From JBMONI01 sp049324575 (GTDB lineage: Bacteria > Omnitrophota > Omnitrophia > Omnitrophales > Aquincolibacteriaceae), in assembly GCA_049324575.1 (NCBI GenBank), contig JBMONI010000016.1, positions 62,001 through 126,000 on the forward strand: DNA of 64,000 nt, read 5' to 3'. The position numbers were made by a program, and so were the translations under genes. Under the pieces are notes generated by a model. The model was not told where the DNA came from. It was given only the letters and a program-made list of their open reading frames with translations, and did not search any database. Each line of letters starts with the position of its first letter. Within the stretch, counting starts at the first letter, position 1. Positions 1-9,267 of this stretch are shown in pieces.

Positions 1-36
1 TTGGGCATAAAATTTCTCTTATAAGTTCGTTTTAGT

Positions 37-777
37 TCAGGTCAGGACCCGGTATCCTTTTTCCGTAAAAACCACCGTATTCTCATAATGGCTCGCGCGT
101 TTCCGGTCCCGGGTAACCACGGTCCATCCGTCCCGCAGGACCTCCACTTCATAACCGCCTTCGGTGACCATCGGCTCGATCGCAAGCACCATGCCCGCTT
201 CGATCCGCGGCCCCTTCCCCGCCGTCCCGAAATTTGGAACCTGCGGTTCTTCATGGATTGCACGGCCGATCCCATGCCCCACATAGTCACGGATCACATG
301 GAAACCGCTTGACTCGATCTTCCGCTGGATCGCTTCCGAAATATCACCTAACCGGCAACCAGGATAATACGCATCGACCCCCGCGAAAAAACCGTCCTTG
401 GCCGCTTCGATCAACCGCTTTGAGCTATCGGAAACCTTGCCGACCGGCCAGGTCCGCGCCGCATCCGAAAAATAGTCCTTCCACTGGACCCCGATGTCGA
501 AACTCACGATATCCCCGTCCTGAAGCTTCCGGGAACCGGGGATCCCATGCACGACCTCTTCGTTGATCGAGATACACGCGGTTTTCGGAAAACCCCGGTA
601 CCCCTTGAAGGCCGGTCTTCCTCCGGCTTTCACGATCATTTCTTCGGCCATCGCATCGAGCGTCTCCGTACGCACGCCCGGGCAAACCGCCTTTTCTACC
701 GCTTCGAGAACCCGGCGCAGGATCGCGCCTGCTTCTTCCAGGATCTCAATTTCCCGGCTTGACTTGAGAGCAATCAT
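37..777 (-). CDS. map: Methionine aminopeptidase, type I
   Basis: Removes the initiator methionine from nascent proteins in the cytosol. The 246-residue protein starts at MIALKSSREIE; longer in-frame starts would add sequence antisense to adk and lack family similarity. The dinuclear metal ligands of the M24 family are visible: the Asp of FDIG, the Asp of SDAAR, the His of GHGIG, the Glu of IEPM and the Glu of ENTVV. It is the last gene of the spc-type cluster in the window and overlaps the adk 3' end by about 31 nt, so the two are probably translationally coupled. Only 36 bases lie downstream, so infA, rpmJ, rpsM and the alpha-operon genes that usually follow would be outside the window. Confidence 0.96.
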   Translation of the reverse strand: MIALKSSREIEILEEAGAILRRVLEAVEKAVCPGVRTETLDAMAEEMIVKAGGRPAFKGYRGFPKTACISINEEVVHGIPGSRKLQDGDIVSFDIGVQWKDYFSDAARTWPVGKVSDSSKRLIEAAKDGFFAGVDAYYPGCRLGDISEAIQRKIESSGFHVIRDYVGHGIGRAIHEEPQVPNFGTAGKGPRIEAGMVLAIEPMVTEGGYEVEVLRDGWTVVTRDRKRASHYENTVVFTEKGYRVLT

Positions 778-1435
778 GCCGCGAAAGGCCGAATTTATCA
801 AAGAGCTGCAAGATCTCGGTCTGAACAGCGGCCACTCCGCTGTCCCCTGCCACATCGTGAAGCAGATTCTGTTTCCGGTAATACTCGATCAGGGGTTTTG
901 TTTCCTGATGATAGACCTTCAAACGCCGCCGCACGGTTTCCGGCTCGTCGTCTTTCCGGATAATGAGCTTTTCGCCGGTTTCGTCGCAGATCCCTTCGCG
1001 TTTGGGCGGCATGTTCGTCACATGATAAACGCGCCCGGTCGAGGGACAGATGCGCCGCCCCGAAAGACGCGAAACGATCACTTCTTCCGAGGTCGCAAAA
1101 TTGATCACCAGGTCCAGTTTCCAATTCTCTTTCGCAAGGAAAAGATCCAGCGCCTTGGCCTGGCCAAGCGTCCTGGGATACCCGTCCAGGATGAATCCCT
1201 GGGCCCGGCTTGCCTGTTTCATTTCGTCGAACATCATGTCGTTGATGAGCTCGTCGGAGACCAGCTCCCCTTTTTCCATGATCCCTTTCGCCTTTTTTCC
1301 GATCAGGGTCTGCTCGCGGATATGACGGCGGAGAATATCGCCGGTCGCAAGATGGCCAAGCCCCATTTTCTGGCTGAGCACCTGCGCATGCGTTCCTTTT
1401 CCTGCCCCCGGGGGTCCTAAAAAAATGATCTTCAT
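746..1435 (-). CDS. adk: Adenylate kinase
   Basis: Interconverts ATP + AMP and 2 ADP in the cytosol. The P-loop GPPGAGKGT lies near residues 8-16, the AMP-binding ATGDILR follows, and DGYPRT precedes the LID. The protein has 229 residues, a little longer than the usual 210-220 because of a polar C-terminal tail. The LID reads CPSTG...GICDETG: compared with the zinc-binding Cys-x2-Cys...Cys-x2-Asp/Cys type, the second cysteine is Thr, so zinc binding is doubtful. It lies 1 nt from secY and overlaps map, the usual secY-adk-map order. Confidence 0.97.
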   Translation of the reverse strand: MKIIFLGPPGAGKGTHAQVLSQKMGLGHLATGDILRRHIREQTLIGKKAKGIMEKGELVSDELINDMMFDEMKQASRAQGFILDGYPRTLGQAKALDLFLAKENWKLDLVINFATSEEVIVSRLSGRRICPSTGRVYHVTNMPPKREGICDETGEKLIIRKDDEPETVRRRLKVYHQETKPLIEYYRKQNLLHDVAGDSGVAAVQTEILQLFDKFGLSRHDCSQVKPGN

Positions 1436-1436
1436 A

Positions 1437-2792
1437 TTAGCGCCTCGCTTTGAGCCTTCCTTTTTTCACGAACCCTTCGTAATGCCGCATGACCAGTTGC
1501 GATTCGATCGCCTTCATCGTGTCCAGCACCACTCCGACGATGATCAAAAGCCCGGTGCCGCCGAAATAGCTGGCGATCAGAAACGGGATATTCAGCACCT
1601 TGGGCGACGAGATAATGCTCGGAATGAGCGCGATCACAGCTAAAAACACCGCACCGCTCGCCGCGATCCGCGTCATCATGAAATCCAGGTAATCCGCCGT
1701 GGTCTTGCCGGGGCGGATCCCGGGGACGAAACCGCCGAACTTCTGCAGGTTTTCGCTCACCTCGACCGGGTTGAACGTGATCGCCGTGTAAAAGAACGTA
1801 AAGAAAAGGATCAAAAGCGAATAAATGATCGAATGCCCGATATGCCCAGGCGTCAGGAACCGCGAAGCCGTCATCAGGAATCCCGCTTGGGGGAAAAACC
1901 CGGCGACCGTCGCCGGGAACAAGATGACCGATTGCGCAAAAATGATCGGGATCACTCCCGCCTGGTTCACACGAAGCGGCAAATATGTGCTTTGCCCGCC
2001 ATAAACGCGATGGCCCCGGATCTGTTTCGCGTACTGGACCGGAATCTTCCTTTGGCCCTGGATGATCAGGATAACACCGAGCACAGTCCCGACAAAAAGC
2101 GCAAGCATCAGAACAAACTTCCACCACGCCAACTGCTGGCGGGCCAGATCGAAGGGCGACAGCAAAAGATACGTCTGCCATATTGCCGACGGCATCGCTT
2201 CGATGATACCGGCCGTAATGATCACCGACATCCCGTTCCCGATCCCCCGCTGGTCGATCTGCTCGCCGAGCCACATGATAAAAGCCGTTCCGGTCGTCAA
2301 GGTCAGCATGGTCATAAGCCGGAATCCCCATCCGGGATTCGGCACAATCACGGTTCCCCCGAACGCATTCGGATTCTCAAGCCAAAGCGAAATGAAGAAG
2401 GTCTGGATGATGCTCAGGACCACCGTCCCGTAACGGGTCAATTGGATGATCTTTTTTCGGCCTTCCTCGCCTTCCTTCGCCATTTTCTCCAGGGCCGGGA
2501 TGACGACGGTCAAAAGCTGCAGGATGATCGATGCCGAGATGTAAGGCATGATCCCGAGCGCAAAGATCGTCGCCTTCTGGAGCGCGCCTCCGGAGAACAT
2601 TCCCATAATGCCAAAGAGCGTACCGCCCGGCGTCCGCGAAATGCTTTGAAAGAACTTCGCAAGCGCGGTGCCGTCGATCCCGGGCGTAGGGACATAAGCC
2701 CCGATCCGGTAGATCGCAATGATCAAAAGAGTAAAAAGAACCTTATTTCTTAATTCGGGAACCTTAAAAATGTTCGCATAGGCTCGGAACAT
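1437..2792 (-). CDS. secY: Protein translocase subunit SecY
   Basis: Central pore of the Sec translocon in the inner membrane, partner of SecE (also in this window) and SecG. The 451-residue protein begins MFRAYANIFKVPELRNK and has about ten hydrophobic helices with the plug-region pattern PTPGIDGTAL after helix 1. The GQ/TYLPLRVNQAGVIPIIFA stretch is the conserved cytoplasmic loop and helix 7. The length is normal for the family. It directly follows rplO (2 nt gap), so translocon synthesis is tied to ribosomal protein output. Confidence 0.98.
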   Translation of the reverse strand: MFRAYANIFKVPELRNKVLFTLLIIAIYRIGAYVPTPGIDGTALAKFFQSISRTPGGTLFGIMGMFSGGALQKATIFALGIMPYISASIILQLLTVVIPALEKMAKEGEEGRKKIIQLTRYGTVVLSIIQTFFISLWLENPNAFGGTVIVPNPGWGFRLMTMLTLTTGTAFIMWLGEQIDQRGIGNGMSVIITAGIIEAMPSAIWQTYLLLSPFDLARQQLAWWKFVLMLALFVGTVLGVILIIQGQRKIPVQYAKQIRGHRVYGGQSTYLPLRVNQAGVIPIIFAQSVILFPATVAGFFPQAGFLMTASRFLTPGHIGHSIIYSLLILFFTFFYTAITFNPVEVSENLQKFGGFVPGIRPGKTTADYLDFMMTRIAASGAVFLAVIALIPSIISSPKVLNIPFLIASYFGGTGLLIIVGVVLDTMKAIESQLVMRHYEGFVKKGRLKARR

Positions 2793-2794
2793 GA

Positions 2795-3226
2795 TCAGGC
2801 GCCGATCACCACGGCTTTTCCGCCGGCTTTTTCGATCTTTTCTTTTGCCGAGACACTGAACCGATGAGCGTGGACCGTGACCGCTTGAGAAAGGTTTCCA
2901 TCCCCGAGAACTTTGAGGCCTGAACGCTTCGCGCGGACTACGCCCCGCTCCGCCAAGATCCCCGGATCGACCTCCGCAAGCCCGAGCCCGGCGATCTGTT
3001 CCAGGTTCACGATCGCATAAGTGGTGCGGAAAGCCGCGTTATTAAAACCCCGTTTTGGCAACCGGCGATACAAAGGGTTCTGGCCCCCCTCAAAACCGGC
3101 TTTGATACTGCAACCGGAGCGGGCCCCCTGGCCTTTATGACCGCGTCCCGAGGTCTTGCCGCAACCGGAACCGATCCCCCGCCCGATCCGCCTTCTTTTT
3201 TTATTGTACGGCCGCTTTGACTTCAT
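2795..3226 (-). CDS. rplO: 50S ribosomal protein L15
   Basis: A 143-residue large-subunit protein. The N-terminal Gly/Arg/Lys-rich arm with [20 protein letters not shown] is the classical L15 signature, followed by the globular domain. The start lies inside the 3' end of rpsE (26 nt overlap in another frame). In most bacteria rpmD (L30) sits exactly between these two genes; there is no room for it here. Confidence 0.97.
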   Translation of the reverse strand: MKSKRPYNKKRRRIGRGIGSGCGKTSGRGHKGQGARSGCSIKAGFEGGQNPLYRRLPKRGFNNAAFRTTYAIVNLEQIAGLGLAEVDPGILAERGVVRAKRSGLKVLGDGNLSQAVTVHAHRFSVSAKEKIEKAGGKAVVIGA

Positions 3227-3905
3227 CTTCTTCTCCTGCGATCTGTCCTTCGCGAATTCTTTCGTTCACCAGCGTGAGAAGTCCCTGCAAGGTCGCACGG
3301 ACCACATTGATCGCGTTATCGCTCCCCAAACTCTTGGTCAGGATATCCTTGATGCCGCACGACTCGCAAACCGCGCGCACGGAACCGCCCGCGATCAGGC
3401 CCGTACCGGGAGATGCCGGCTTGAGAAGGACCCGCGCCGCGCCGTGCCGCCCGACCACCTCATGGGGGATCGTCGTCCCCTTCAGCGTGATCTTGAACGT
3501 CTTCTTCCGGGCAGCCGTCAAAGCCTTCCGGATGGCATCCGAAACTTCATTCGCCTTGCCGATCGCGCAACCGACCTCCCCCGCGCCGTTCCCGATGACG
3601 ACCAGCGCGCTGAAATGGAACCTTTTTCCGCCCTTCACCACTTTGGCGCAGCGGTTGATCTGGATCACTTTTTCAAAAGCCGCCGCATCCGCTGCAGGCG
3701 CCCGGTCTCTCGAACCCGACCTGCCATGCATCGGCCCTTTTCTAGCGGCTCCGCCTTCTTTTTCTTTTCGCGGCGGTTCCGCCTTTTTCGGAGCCTCGAC
3801 GGGAACATTCGCCGTCGCGGGCGCCGGAACGGAAACAGCTCCAGAAGTCTCCTCCGAAGCTTTCGCTGGTTTCTTTTCCTTCCCCTGTGCTTTTTCTTTC
3901 GCCAT
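3201..3905 (-). CDS. rpsE: 30S ribosomal protein S5 with long N-terminal extension
   Basis: Small-subunit protein at the mRNA entry and decoding region. The conserved S5 core starts near residue 75 ([20 protein letters not shown]) and carries the double-stranded-RNA-binding fold and the [11 protein letters not shown] segment. Before it lie about 70 residues rich in Lys, Glu, Ala and Pro, so the 234-residue protein is well above the usual 160-170. The start MAKEKAQGK follows the preceding gene closely, and no internal ATG sits at the core, so the extension is probably translated. It overlaps rplO by 26 nt. Confidence 0.95.
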   Translation of the reverse strand: MAKEKAQGKEKKPAKASEETSGAVSVPAPATANVPVEAPKKAEPPRKEKEGGAARKGPMHGRSGSRDRAPAADAAAFEKVIQINRCAKVVKGGKRFHFSALVVIGNGAGEVGCAIGKANEVSDAIRKALTAARKKTFKITLKGTTIPHEVVGRHGAARVLLKPASPGTGLIAGGSVRAVCESCGIKDILTKSLGSDNAINVVRATLQGLLTLVNERIREGQIAGEEDEVKAAVQ

Positions 3906-3925
3906 AAGTAACGAGTTCCCTTTGT

Positions 3926-4285
3926 TTAGAAGGCGATGCCGGCCTTGCGGAGCGCCTCGGCCAACGCCTTCACGCGGCCGTGATAAAGATAGCCGCCGCG
4001 GTCGAAAGCGATCTGTTGGATGCCTTTTGTTTTGAGTTTGGAACCAAAAATCTCGCCCAGTTTTTCGGCCGCGGTCACTTTACCGTTCTTCGGCTTGACC
4101 GCCTGAAATTCCTTGTCTGCGGTGGAGAGGCCCAAAAGCGTATGCCCCTGGATATCGTCGATCACCTGGACGTAGAGATGCTGCGCCGAACGGTGGACCG
4201 AAAGCCGCGGACGCTCGGGCGTCCCAAGCATTTTTTTACGGATCCTCCCGTGTCTTTTAAGCCTTCCGAGTTCTTTTTTCAGCAT
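3926..4285 (-). CDS. rplR: 50S ribosomal protein L18
   Basis: Binds 5S rRNA in the central protuberance with L5. The 119-residue protein has the basic N-terminus [19 protein letters not shown], the motif [13 protein letters not shown] and the C-terminal [20 protein letters not shown], all typical of L18. The length is normal. It lies between rplF (5 nt gap upstream) and rpsE in standard spc order. Confidence 0.98.
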   Translation of the reverse strand: MLKKELGRLKRHGRIRKKMLGTPERPRLSVHRSAQHLYVQVIDDIQGHTLLGLSTADKEFQAVKPKNGKVTAAEKLGEIFGSKLKTKGIQQIAFDRGGYLYHGRVKALAEALRKAGIAF

Positions 4286-4289
4286 ACGA

Positions 4290-4826
4290 TCACCCTACCG
4301 TCTTTCCCTGTTTTCTTCGCACATGCTCATCCACATAACGGATCCCTTTGCCCTTGTAAGGTTCGGGCTTATGAAAACGACGGATCTCCGCGGCGGCCTG
4401 TCCGACCTTCTGTTTGTCGGCCCCGCTCACGGTGATCGCAGTCGGGTTCGCGCATTTGATCTCGACTCCCTGAGGGATCTCATAGTCGATCGGATGCGTG
4501 AACCCGAGGTTCAAGGTCAGGGCCTTCCCCTTCACTTGGGCCTTATAGCCGACCCCTTCGAGCAAGAGTTCTTTCTGATATCCCTGCGTCACCCCCTGGA
4601 TCATGTTCACGATCAGACTGCGGACAAGACCGTGAAGCGCGCGATCGGCGCCGATGTCGGTATGACGCGCCACCGTGATCGCCCCGTCCTTCAGGGTCAC
4701 TTCCACCCGAGGATGGATCACCTGCTCGAGCTTGCCCTTCGGCCCCTCGACAAAAACCTTCCCGCCGTCGATCTTGACCTTAACGCCGGCCGGCACCGTA
4801 ATGATTTTTTTTCCGATACGTGACAT
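4290..4826 (-). CDS. rplF: 50S ribosomal protein L6
   Basis: Large-subunit protein near the sarcin-ricin loop and factor-binding site. It has 178 residues with the duplicated L6 fold. It begins MSRIGKKIITVPAGVKV and ends with the signature PEPYKGKGIRY. Its position between rpsH and rplR is standard. Confidence 0.98.
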   Translation of the reverse strand: MSRIGKKIITVPAGVKVKIDGGKVFVEGPKGKLEQVIHPRVEVTLKDGAITVARHTDIGADRALHGLVRSLIVNMIQGVTQGYQKELLLEGVGYKAQVKGKALTLNLGFTHPIDYEIPQGVEIKCANPTAITVSGADKQKVGQAAAEIRRFHKPEPYKGKGIRYVDEHVRRKQGKTVG

Positions 4827-4832
4827 CGTGGA

Positions 4833-5231
4833 TCACCAGACCTTGCAAAGGATCTCGCCGCCGATCTTCTCTTTACGCGCTTTGCGGTCGGTCATGACTC
4901 CGCGCGAAGTCGAAATGATGGCGATCCCGAGCCCGCCCTGAACGCGGGGAAGGTCCTCAAAACCCCGGTACACCCGCAACCCGGGTTTAGACACCCGGCG
5001 GAGCCCTTGGATCGCTGGGCGGCCGTTTTTCAGATATTTCAAATGAAGACGGATAAAATTCTTCTTCTCTTCGGTAAAATCCTTCACCTGGGTCACAAAC
5101 CCCTCTTCCTTGAGGATCTCCGCGATGCGAAGGACCATTTTCGATCCCCGCACGGTCACCTTGTCCTTGTGCGCATGGGATGCGTTCCGGATCACCGTCA
5201 AAAAATCAGCGATAAAATCTGTGCAAGGCAT
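4833..5231 (-). CDS. rpsH: 30S ribosomal protein S8
   Basis: Binds the central domain of 16S rRNA and in many bacteria also represses its own operon. The 132-residue protein starts MPCTDFIADFLTVIRNA and ends with the family signature GLGIAIISTSRGVMTDRKAR. It sits between rpsN and rplF. No S8 operator-like structure was looked for beyond the obvious; none stands out. Confidence 0.98.
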   Translation of the reverse strand: MPCTDFIADFLTVIRNASHAHKDKVTVRGSKMVLRIAEILKEEGFVTQVKDFTEEKKNFIRLHLKYLKNGRPAIQGLRRVSKPGLRVYRGFEDLPRVQGGLGIAIISTSRGVMTDRKARKEKIGGEILCKVW

Positions 5232-5247
5232 GTTCGTTCCTTCCTTT

Positions 5248-5433
5248 TTACCAGCTCGACCGGGTCACGCCGGGCAGCATTCCCTCGTTCGCAAGCTCCC
5301 GGAAACAGATCCGGCACAGCCCGTATTTGCGGATGAAACCGCGAGGACGCCCGCAGCGACGGCAGCGGTTATAAGCACGGACCTTGAACTTCGCCGGCCG
5401 TCTTTGTTTGACCACTAAACATGTTTTTGCCAT
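5248..5433 (-). CDS. rpsN: 30S ribosomal protein S14, zinc-binding short type
   Basis: The short (61 aa) S14 form that binds zinc through two CxxC pairs: [10 protein letters not shown] and LCRICFREL, both visible. It ends with the typical GxTRSSW tail. This form is used when zinc is sufficient; no zinc-free paralogue is in the window. It is flanked by rplE and rpsH as usual. Confidence 0.98.
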   Translation of the reverse strand: MAKTCLVVKQRRPAKFKVRAYNRCRRCGRPRGFIRKYGLCRICFRELANEGMLPGVTRSSW

Positions 5434-5453
5434 AGATGCCTGATTCCTTTCGT

Positions 5454-6017
5454 CTATTTCTTCTGGAACGGAAAACCCAGAAGCTCGAGGAGTTTCTTGG
5501 CTTCCGCATCGGTCTTCGCCGAGGTCACGATCGTGATATCCATCCCTTGGATCTTCTTCACCTTATCGAACTCGATCTCGGGAAAGATCATCTGTTCCTG
5601 GATCCCCATCGTATAGTTACCGTGCCCGTCAAAACTGGTCGTCGGGGCCCCCCGGAAGTCCCGGATCCGCGGCATGGCGATATTGAAGAACCGGTCCAGG
5701 AATTCATACATCATCGCGCGGCGGAGCGTGACCTTCACGCCGATCGGATTCCCTTTGCGGAGCTTGAAGGCCGAAATGGCCTTCTTGGCCTTCGTAATGA
5801 TCGGCTTCTGTCCCGCGATCAACGCCATTTCATCGGCCAACTGGTCCACGATCTTGGTATCCTCGCGGCCTTCCTTGACCCCCATGTTCAAAACGACTTT
5901 TTGAAGGCGCGGGACCTGCATCGCGTTCTTGTAGCCGAATGCCTTGATCATAGCCGGGATCGCTTCCGTCTCGTAAAGGACCGCCATCCTCGGCTTTTCT
6001 GTTTGGGCCTGTTTCAT
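5454..6017 (-). CDS. rplE: 50S ribosomal protein L5
   Basis: 5S rRNA-binding protein of the central protuberance. The start chosen is [10 protein letters not shown], giving 187 aa; a farther upstream ATG would run back through rplX in another frame. The conserved blocks [21 protein letters not shown] and the C-terminal [27 protein letters not shown] are present. Stop of rplX and start of rplE share one base (TGATG), which implies translational coupling. Confidence 0.97.
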   Translation of the reverse strand: MKQAQTEKPRMAVLYETEAIPAMIKAFGYKNAMQVPRLQKVVLNMGVKEGREDTKIVDQLADEMALIAGQKPIITKAKKAISAFKLRKGNPIGVKVTLRRAMMYEFLDRFFNIAMPRIRDFRGAPTTSFDGHGNYTMGIQEQMIFPEIEFDKVKKIQGMDITIVTSAKTDAEAKKLLELLGFPFQKK

Positions 6018-6325
6018 CAAAAGACCTCGCCCGATTTTTTCGCAAACCTTTGCTTGGTCCCGTCCTTGAGGATCGAATAGCCGACCCTCGTCGGCTGATT
6101 GGTCCTCGGACAAAGCAACTTGACGTTTGAAATATGGATCTTGCCCTCGGCCTTCGCGATCCCCCCTTGGGGATTTTGCTGAGACCGCCGCAGGTAGATC
6201 GTATGGTAATTGACCTTTTCCACCAACAGGCTCTGTTCTTTCGGATACACCTTGAGCACGCGGCCTTTTTTACCGCGGTCTTTCCCGGCGATCACCATGA
6301 CCTGATCGTTCTTTTTGATCTTCAT
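6017..6325 (-). CDS. rplX: 50S ribosomal protein L24
   Basis: Assembly-initiator protein of the 50S subunit. It has 102 residues with an N-terminal KOW motif ([19 protein letters not shown]), the internal [18 protein letters not shown] and a C-terminal [19 protein letters not shown]. The order rplN-rplX-rplE is standard. Confidence 0.98.
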   Translation of the reverse strand: MKIKKNDQVMVIAGKDRGKKGRVLKVYPKEQSLLVEKVNYHTIYLRRSQQNPQGGIAKAEGKIHISNVKLLCPRTNQPTRVGYSILKDGTKQRFAKKSGEVF

Positions 6326-6328
6326 GCC

Positions 6329-6697
6329 TTACACCACCTCAGGAGCGAGCGAAATGATCTTCATGAACTCGCGATCGCGAAGTTCGCGCGCCACGGGGCC
6401 GAAAATGCGCGTCCCCCGCGGATTCTTCTGGTTATCGATCAACACGATCGCATTGCTCGAAAAACGCACCAGCGACCCGTCCCTGCGGCGGATCGGTGAC
6501 TTGGTGCGCACCACAACAGCCTTCACCACTTCGCCTTTTTTGATCGCGCCGTTCGGGATCGCCTCTTTGACAGAGGCCGTAATGATATCGCCCACCTCGG
6601 CGCTCAATTTGCCGTGCCGGCCGATGACCCCGATCATGGATGCCTTTTTGGCACCGCTGTTATCGGCGATCTCAAGGATCGAACGTATTTGGATCAT
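6329..6697 (-). CDS. rplN: 50S ribosomal protein L14
   Basis: Large-subunit protein at the subunit interface, next to L19. The start [18 protein letters not shown] gives the family length of 122 aa; an upstream ATG 8 codons earlier lies within rpsQ and is not favoured. [19 protein letters not shown] and [28 protein letters not shown] are L14 signatures. It overlaps the rpsQ 3' end by 4 nt. Confidence 0.98.
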   Translation of the reverse strand: MIQIRSILEIADNSGAKKASMIGVIGRHGKLSAEVGDIITASVKEAIPNGAIKKGEVVKAVVVRTKSPIRRRDGSLVRFSSNAIVLIDNQKNPRGTRIFGPVARELRDREFMKIISLAPEVV

Positions 6698-6948
6698 GAC
6701 AAGACGCTTTCTAGCTTCCAACGCTTCTTTTTGGAAAGCGGCCGCGTTTCGACGATCCGGACCTTTTGGCCTTCTTTGGCCTCGCCTTTTTCATCATGGA
6801 CCAGATAGCGGATCTTGCGACGGATGATCTTTTTAAACTGCGGATGTTCCATCAGCCGGGTCACTTCGACCACCACGGTCTTCTGCATTTTGGCCCTTAC
6901 GACAACGCCTTCACGCGCCCGCAACGACTTCTTATTTTCTTCCGGCAT
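6694..6948 (-). CDS. rpsQ: 30S ribosomal protein S17
   Basis: Early-assembling 16S rRNA-binding protein, 84 aa, OB-fold. The blocks [51 protein letters not shown] are typical. It overlaps rpmC by 17 nt and rplN by 4 nt, so the three are tightly coupled. Confidence 0.97.
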   Translation of the reverse strand: MPEENKKSLRAREGVVVRAKMQKTVVVEVTRLMEHPQFKKIIRRKIRYLVHDEKGEAKEGQKVRIVETRPLSKKKRWKLESVLS

Positions 6949-7171
6949 GGCTCTTCTCCTCTGAAACCGCGGCCTCGCGGCGCTTTTCGTTCATCACGGT
7001 CATACACCGGGCGATCTCTTTTTTGGTCTGCTTCATCGCCGACTGTTTCTCCAATTTTCCCGTCTTGGCCTGGAAACGGAGCTGCATCAGCTCTTTGCGG
7101 AGCTTCCCCGTCTTATCGGCGAGCTCATCGAGCCCCAAGTTCCTGATCTCGCTGATCTTGGTTTTTGCCAT
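6932..7171 (-). CDS. rpmC: 50S ribosomal protein L29
   Basis: Small helical-hairpin protein at the exit tunnel, where trigger factor and SRP dock. The start [13 protein letters not shown] gives 79 aa; the six codons before it are not conserved. The core [36 protein letters not shown] is typical, with about ten extra charged residues at the C-terminus. Located between rplP and rpsQ. Confidence 0.95.
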   Translation of the reverse strand: MAKTKISEIRNLGLDELADKTGKLRKELMQLRFQAKTGKLEKQSAMKQTKKEIARCMTVMNEKRREAAVSEEKSHAGRK

Positions 7172-7172
7172 C

Positions 7173-7595
7173 TCAGACTCCCACCACAACGCGTTTCACA
7201 AATTTTGTACGGAACGGGATCTTGTGCGCGCAAAGCCGCAAAGCGGATTTCGCAAGCTCCTCCGGAACCCCGCCCATTTCAAAAAGGATCTTGCCGGGCT
7301 TGATGACCGAAACGTAATATTCCGGACCGCCTTTGCCTTTTCCCATACGGGTTTCGGCCGGCTTCTTTGTAAAGGGTTTGTCCGGATAAACGCGCAGCCA
7401 GACTTTCCCGCCGCGCTTCACATGCCGCGTAAGCGCCACACGGGCCGCTTCGATCTGGATCGCGGTCAGCCAGCCCCGGTCAAGCGATTTCAAACCGTAA
7501 TCCCCGAAGGAAAGCTCGCTTCCCCGGGTCGCGACCCCGCCCATCCATCCCCGATGGTGCTTGCGGAATTTGACTCGTCGCGGCATCAGCGCCAT
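7173..7595 (-). CDS. rplP: 50S ribosomal protein L16
   Basis: Large-subunit protein that contacts A-site tRNA. The 140-residue protein has [12 protein letters not shown] at the N-terminus and [24 protein letters not shown] in the middle, both family signatures. I chose the first ATG (MALMPRR) because a GAGGA element lies about 12 nt before it; the second ATG three codons on is also possible. It lies 2 nt from rpsC and 1 nt from rpmC. Confidence 0.97.
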   Translation of the reverse strand: MALMPRRVKFRKHHRGWMGGVATRGSELSFGDYGLKSLDRGWLTAIQIEAARVALTRHVKRGGKVWLRVYPDKPFTKKPAETRMGKGKGGPEYYVSVIKPGKILFEMGGVPEELAKSALRLCAHKIPFRTKFVKRVVVGV

Positions 7596-7597
7596 GA

Positions 7598-8440
7598 TTA
7601 TTTATCCTCTTCCTCTCCGAGATCTTCCTCGGGAAGCTCCGCGGAGATCTCCGGCTCGACGTTTTCCTCATGCGTGACCTCGGCCGCGGGGACTTCCTCC
7701 GCAGCGCTCTCGGCATCACGCGCCGTCTTGGCCGCGCCCACGCGCTTGGAAAGCTCCTCTTCAAACTCTTTCTCTTTCCGCTCCCGCTCTTTACGCTCTT
7801 CGGCTTCCTGCTTCTTCACCAGAATATCCCCTTTGTAGATCCAAACCTTACAGCCGATCGATCCATAGGTCGTATGCGCTTCCGTGAACCCGTAGTCGAC
7901 ATCCGAACGGAATGTGTTGAGCGGCACTTTCCCTTCATGATAACCTTCCGCGCGGGCGATCTCGGCACCGCCGAGGCGTCCTTTGCAGGCCACTTTGATC
8001 CCCAAGGCCCCTTTCGTCATCGCCGACTGCATCGCCTTTTTCATGGCCTTCCTGAAACTAACGCGTTTTTCAAGTTGCAACGCGATATTTTCCGCCACCA
8101 GCTGCGCATCGATGTAAGGATTCTTGACCTCTTTGATATCGAGCGCGATCTCTTTCTTGGAGATCGCCGCGAGCTCCTCGCGAACCTTGTCGATCTCCTG
8201 GCCACGGCGGCCGATGATAACGCCCGGCCGGGCACTGTGGATACGCACGCGGATCTTGGCGCCGGACCGTTCGATCTCGATATTCGCCACGCCCGCATGA
8301 CCCAGCTTGTCCTTGATGAACTTGCGGATCTTCAGATCCTGCTCGACCAACTCCGGCGCGTTCTTCTTCGCAAGCCAGCGGGATTTCCACGGCTTGATAT
8401 AGCCTACGCGTAAACCATAAGGATGCGCTTTCTGTCCCAA
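7598..8440 (-). CDS. rpsC: 30S ribosomal protein S3 (TTG start, acidic C-terminal tail)
   Basis: Forms part of the mRNA entry channel. The conserved N-terminus is (M)[13 protein letters not shown], and the codon in the Met position is TTG. A very strong ribosome-binding site (AAGGAGGA) ends about 6 nt before it, which decides this start; the long upstream in-frame extension would overlap rplV and is not S3-like. The KH-2 domain ([18 protein letters not shown]) is intact. After about residue 210 comes a charged tail of some 65 residues ending in an acidic stretch. Total 280 aa, against roughly 210-235 in most bacteria. Confidence 0.95.
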   Translation of the reverse strand: MGQKAHPYGLRVGYIKPWKSRWLAKKNAPELVEQDLKIRKFIKDKLGHAGVANIEIERSGAKIRVRIHSARPGVIIGRRGQEIDKVREELAAISKKEIALDIKEVKNPYIDAQLVAENIALQLEKRVSFRKAMKKAMQSAMTKGALGIKVACKGRLGGAEIARAEGYHEGKVPLNTFRSDVDYGFTEAHTTYGSIGCKVWIYKGDILVKKQEAEERKERERKEKEFEEELSKRVGAAKTARDAESAAEEVPAAEVTHEENVEPEISAELPEEDLGEEEDK

Positions 8441-8456
8441 CGTCTTCCTCCTTCGA

Positions 8457-8942
8457 TCAGGCCTTTGCGCCGGCCCCGGCTTTTTGTTTCTTTTTCTGCG
8501 TTTTCGGCGCCGCTTGTTCCGCAGCTTTTGTCTCGTTTTTGCCCGTTCCGGCAAAGGGTTTCGCTCTCTCACGGATCTTCACGGTCAAATGCGCCATCCG
8601 CTTCAAAATGCGGTCTGCCCGCCCCATCGAACGGGTCTTGAACCGTTTCATAACCGGGCCACCGTCGGCGAAGATCTCGAAAACATAAAGACGGTCTTCG
8701 TTCATCCCAAGCACTTTGGCATTAGCTGCCGCCGACTTAATGACCTTTTCCGCCATCCGGGCGCCCTTGTTCTTGAGCGATGCCAGCATCGAAAGCGCCT
8801 GGGGAACCGGCTTGCGACGCACCGTATCGATCACCCAGCGGAGTTTGCGCGCCGAGATCCTCAAATAACGGCAGACCGCCATAGCGGTCTTCCCGTTCGG
8901 CGGGACCGGAGCTTCGGTTTTTTTTGAAGACTCTGTTGCCAT
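8457..8942 (-). CDS. rplV: 50S ribosomal protein L22
   Basis: Lines the peptide exit tunnel. The start MATESSKKTEA gives 161 aa: about 20 non-conserved residues, the L22 core (AVCRYLRISARKLRWVIDTVR to MGRADRILKRMAHLTVKIRE), then about 30 residues rich in Lys, Ala and Gln. The core and loop length are normal. Positioned between rpsS (1 nt gap) and rpsC. Confidence 0.96.
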   Translation of the reverse strand: MATESSKKTEAPVPPNGKTAMAVCRYLRISARKLRWVIDTVRRKPVPQALSMLASLKNKGARMAEKVIKSAAANAKVLGMNEDRLYVFEIFADGGPVMKRFKTRSMGRADRILKRMAHLTVKIRERAKPFAGTGKNETKAAEQAAPKTQKKKQKAGAGAKA

Positions 8943-8943
8943 T

Positions 8944-9267
8944 TTATTTTGCCGGGGCCGCGGGAGCCGCTCCTCCTGCCGCCGCAGCCGCCGCGGCGGC
9001 TTTCGCCTCCGCACTGCTGTGTTTTCTAAAAGTCCGTGTCGGAGAGAATTCCCCGAGCTTGTGGCCGACCATATGCTCGGTCACAAAAACATTGTTAAAG
9101 ACCTTGCCATTGTGGACCGCGAACGTCAACCCGACGAATTCCGGAGTGATCGTCGACCGCCGGGACCACGTTTTGATCGGTTTGCGGTCGTTACGGTCTT
9201 TGGCGATCTTGGCTTTCAGCGCAAGTTTTTCGTCGACAAAAACGCCTTTTTTCGATGACCTGCTCAT
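8944..9267 (-). CDS. rpsS: 30S ribosomal protein S19 with Ala-rich tail
   Basis: Head protein of the 30S subunit that pairs with S13 near the A site. Residues 1-85 are normal S19 ([37 protein letters not shown]). The protein then ends in about 22 residues of mostly Ala and Gly, giving 107 aa instead of about 92. It overlaps rplB by 4 nt. Confidence 0.97.
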   Translation of the reverse strand: MSRSSKKGVFVDEKLALKAKIAKDRNDRKPIKTWSRRSTITPEFVGLTFAVHNGKVFNNVFVTEHMVGHKLGEFSPTRTFRKHSSAEAKAAAAAAAAGGAAPAAPAK

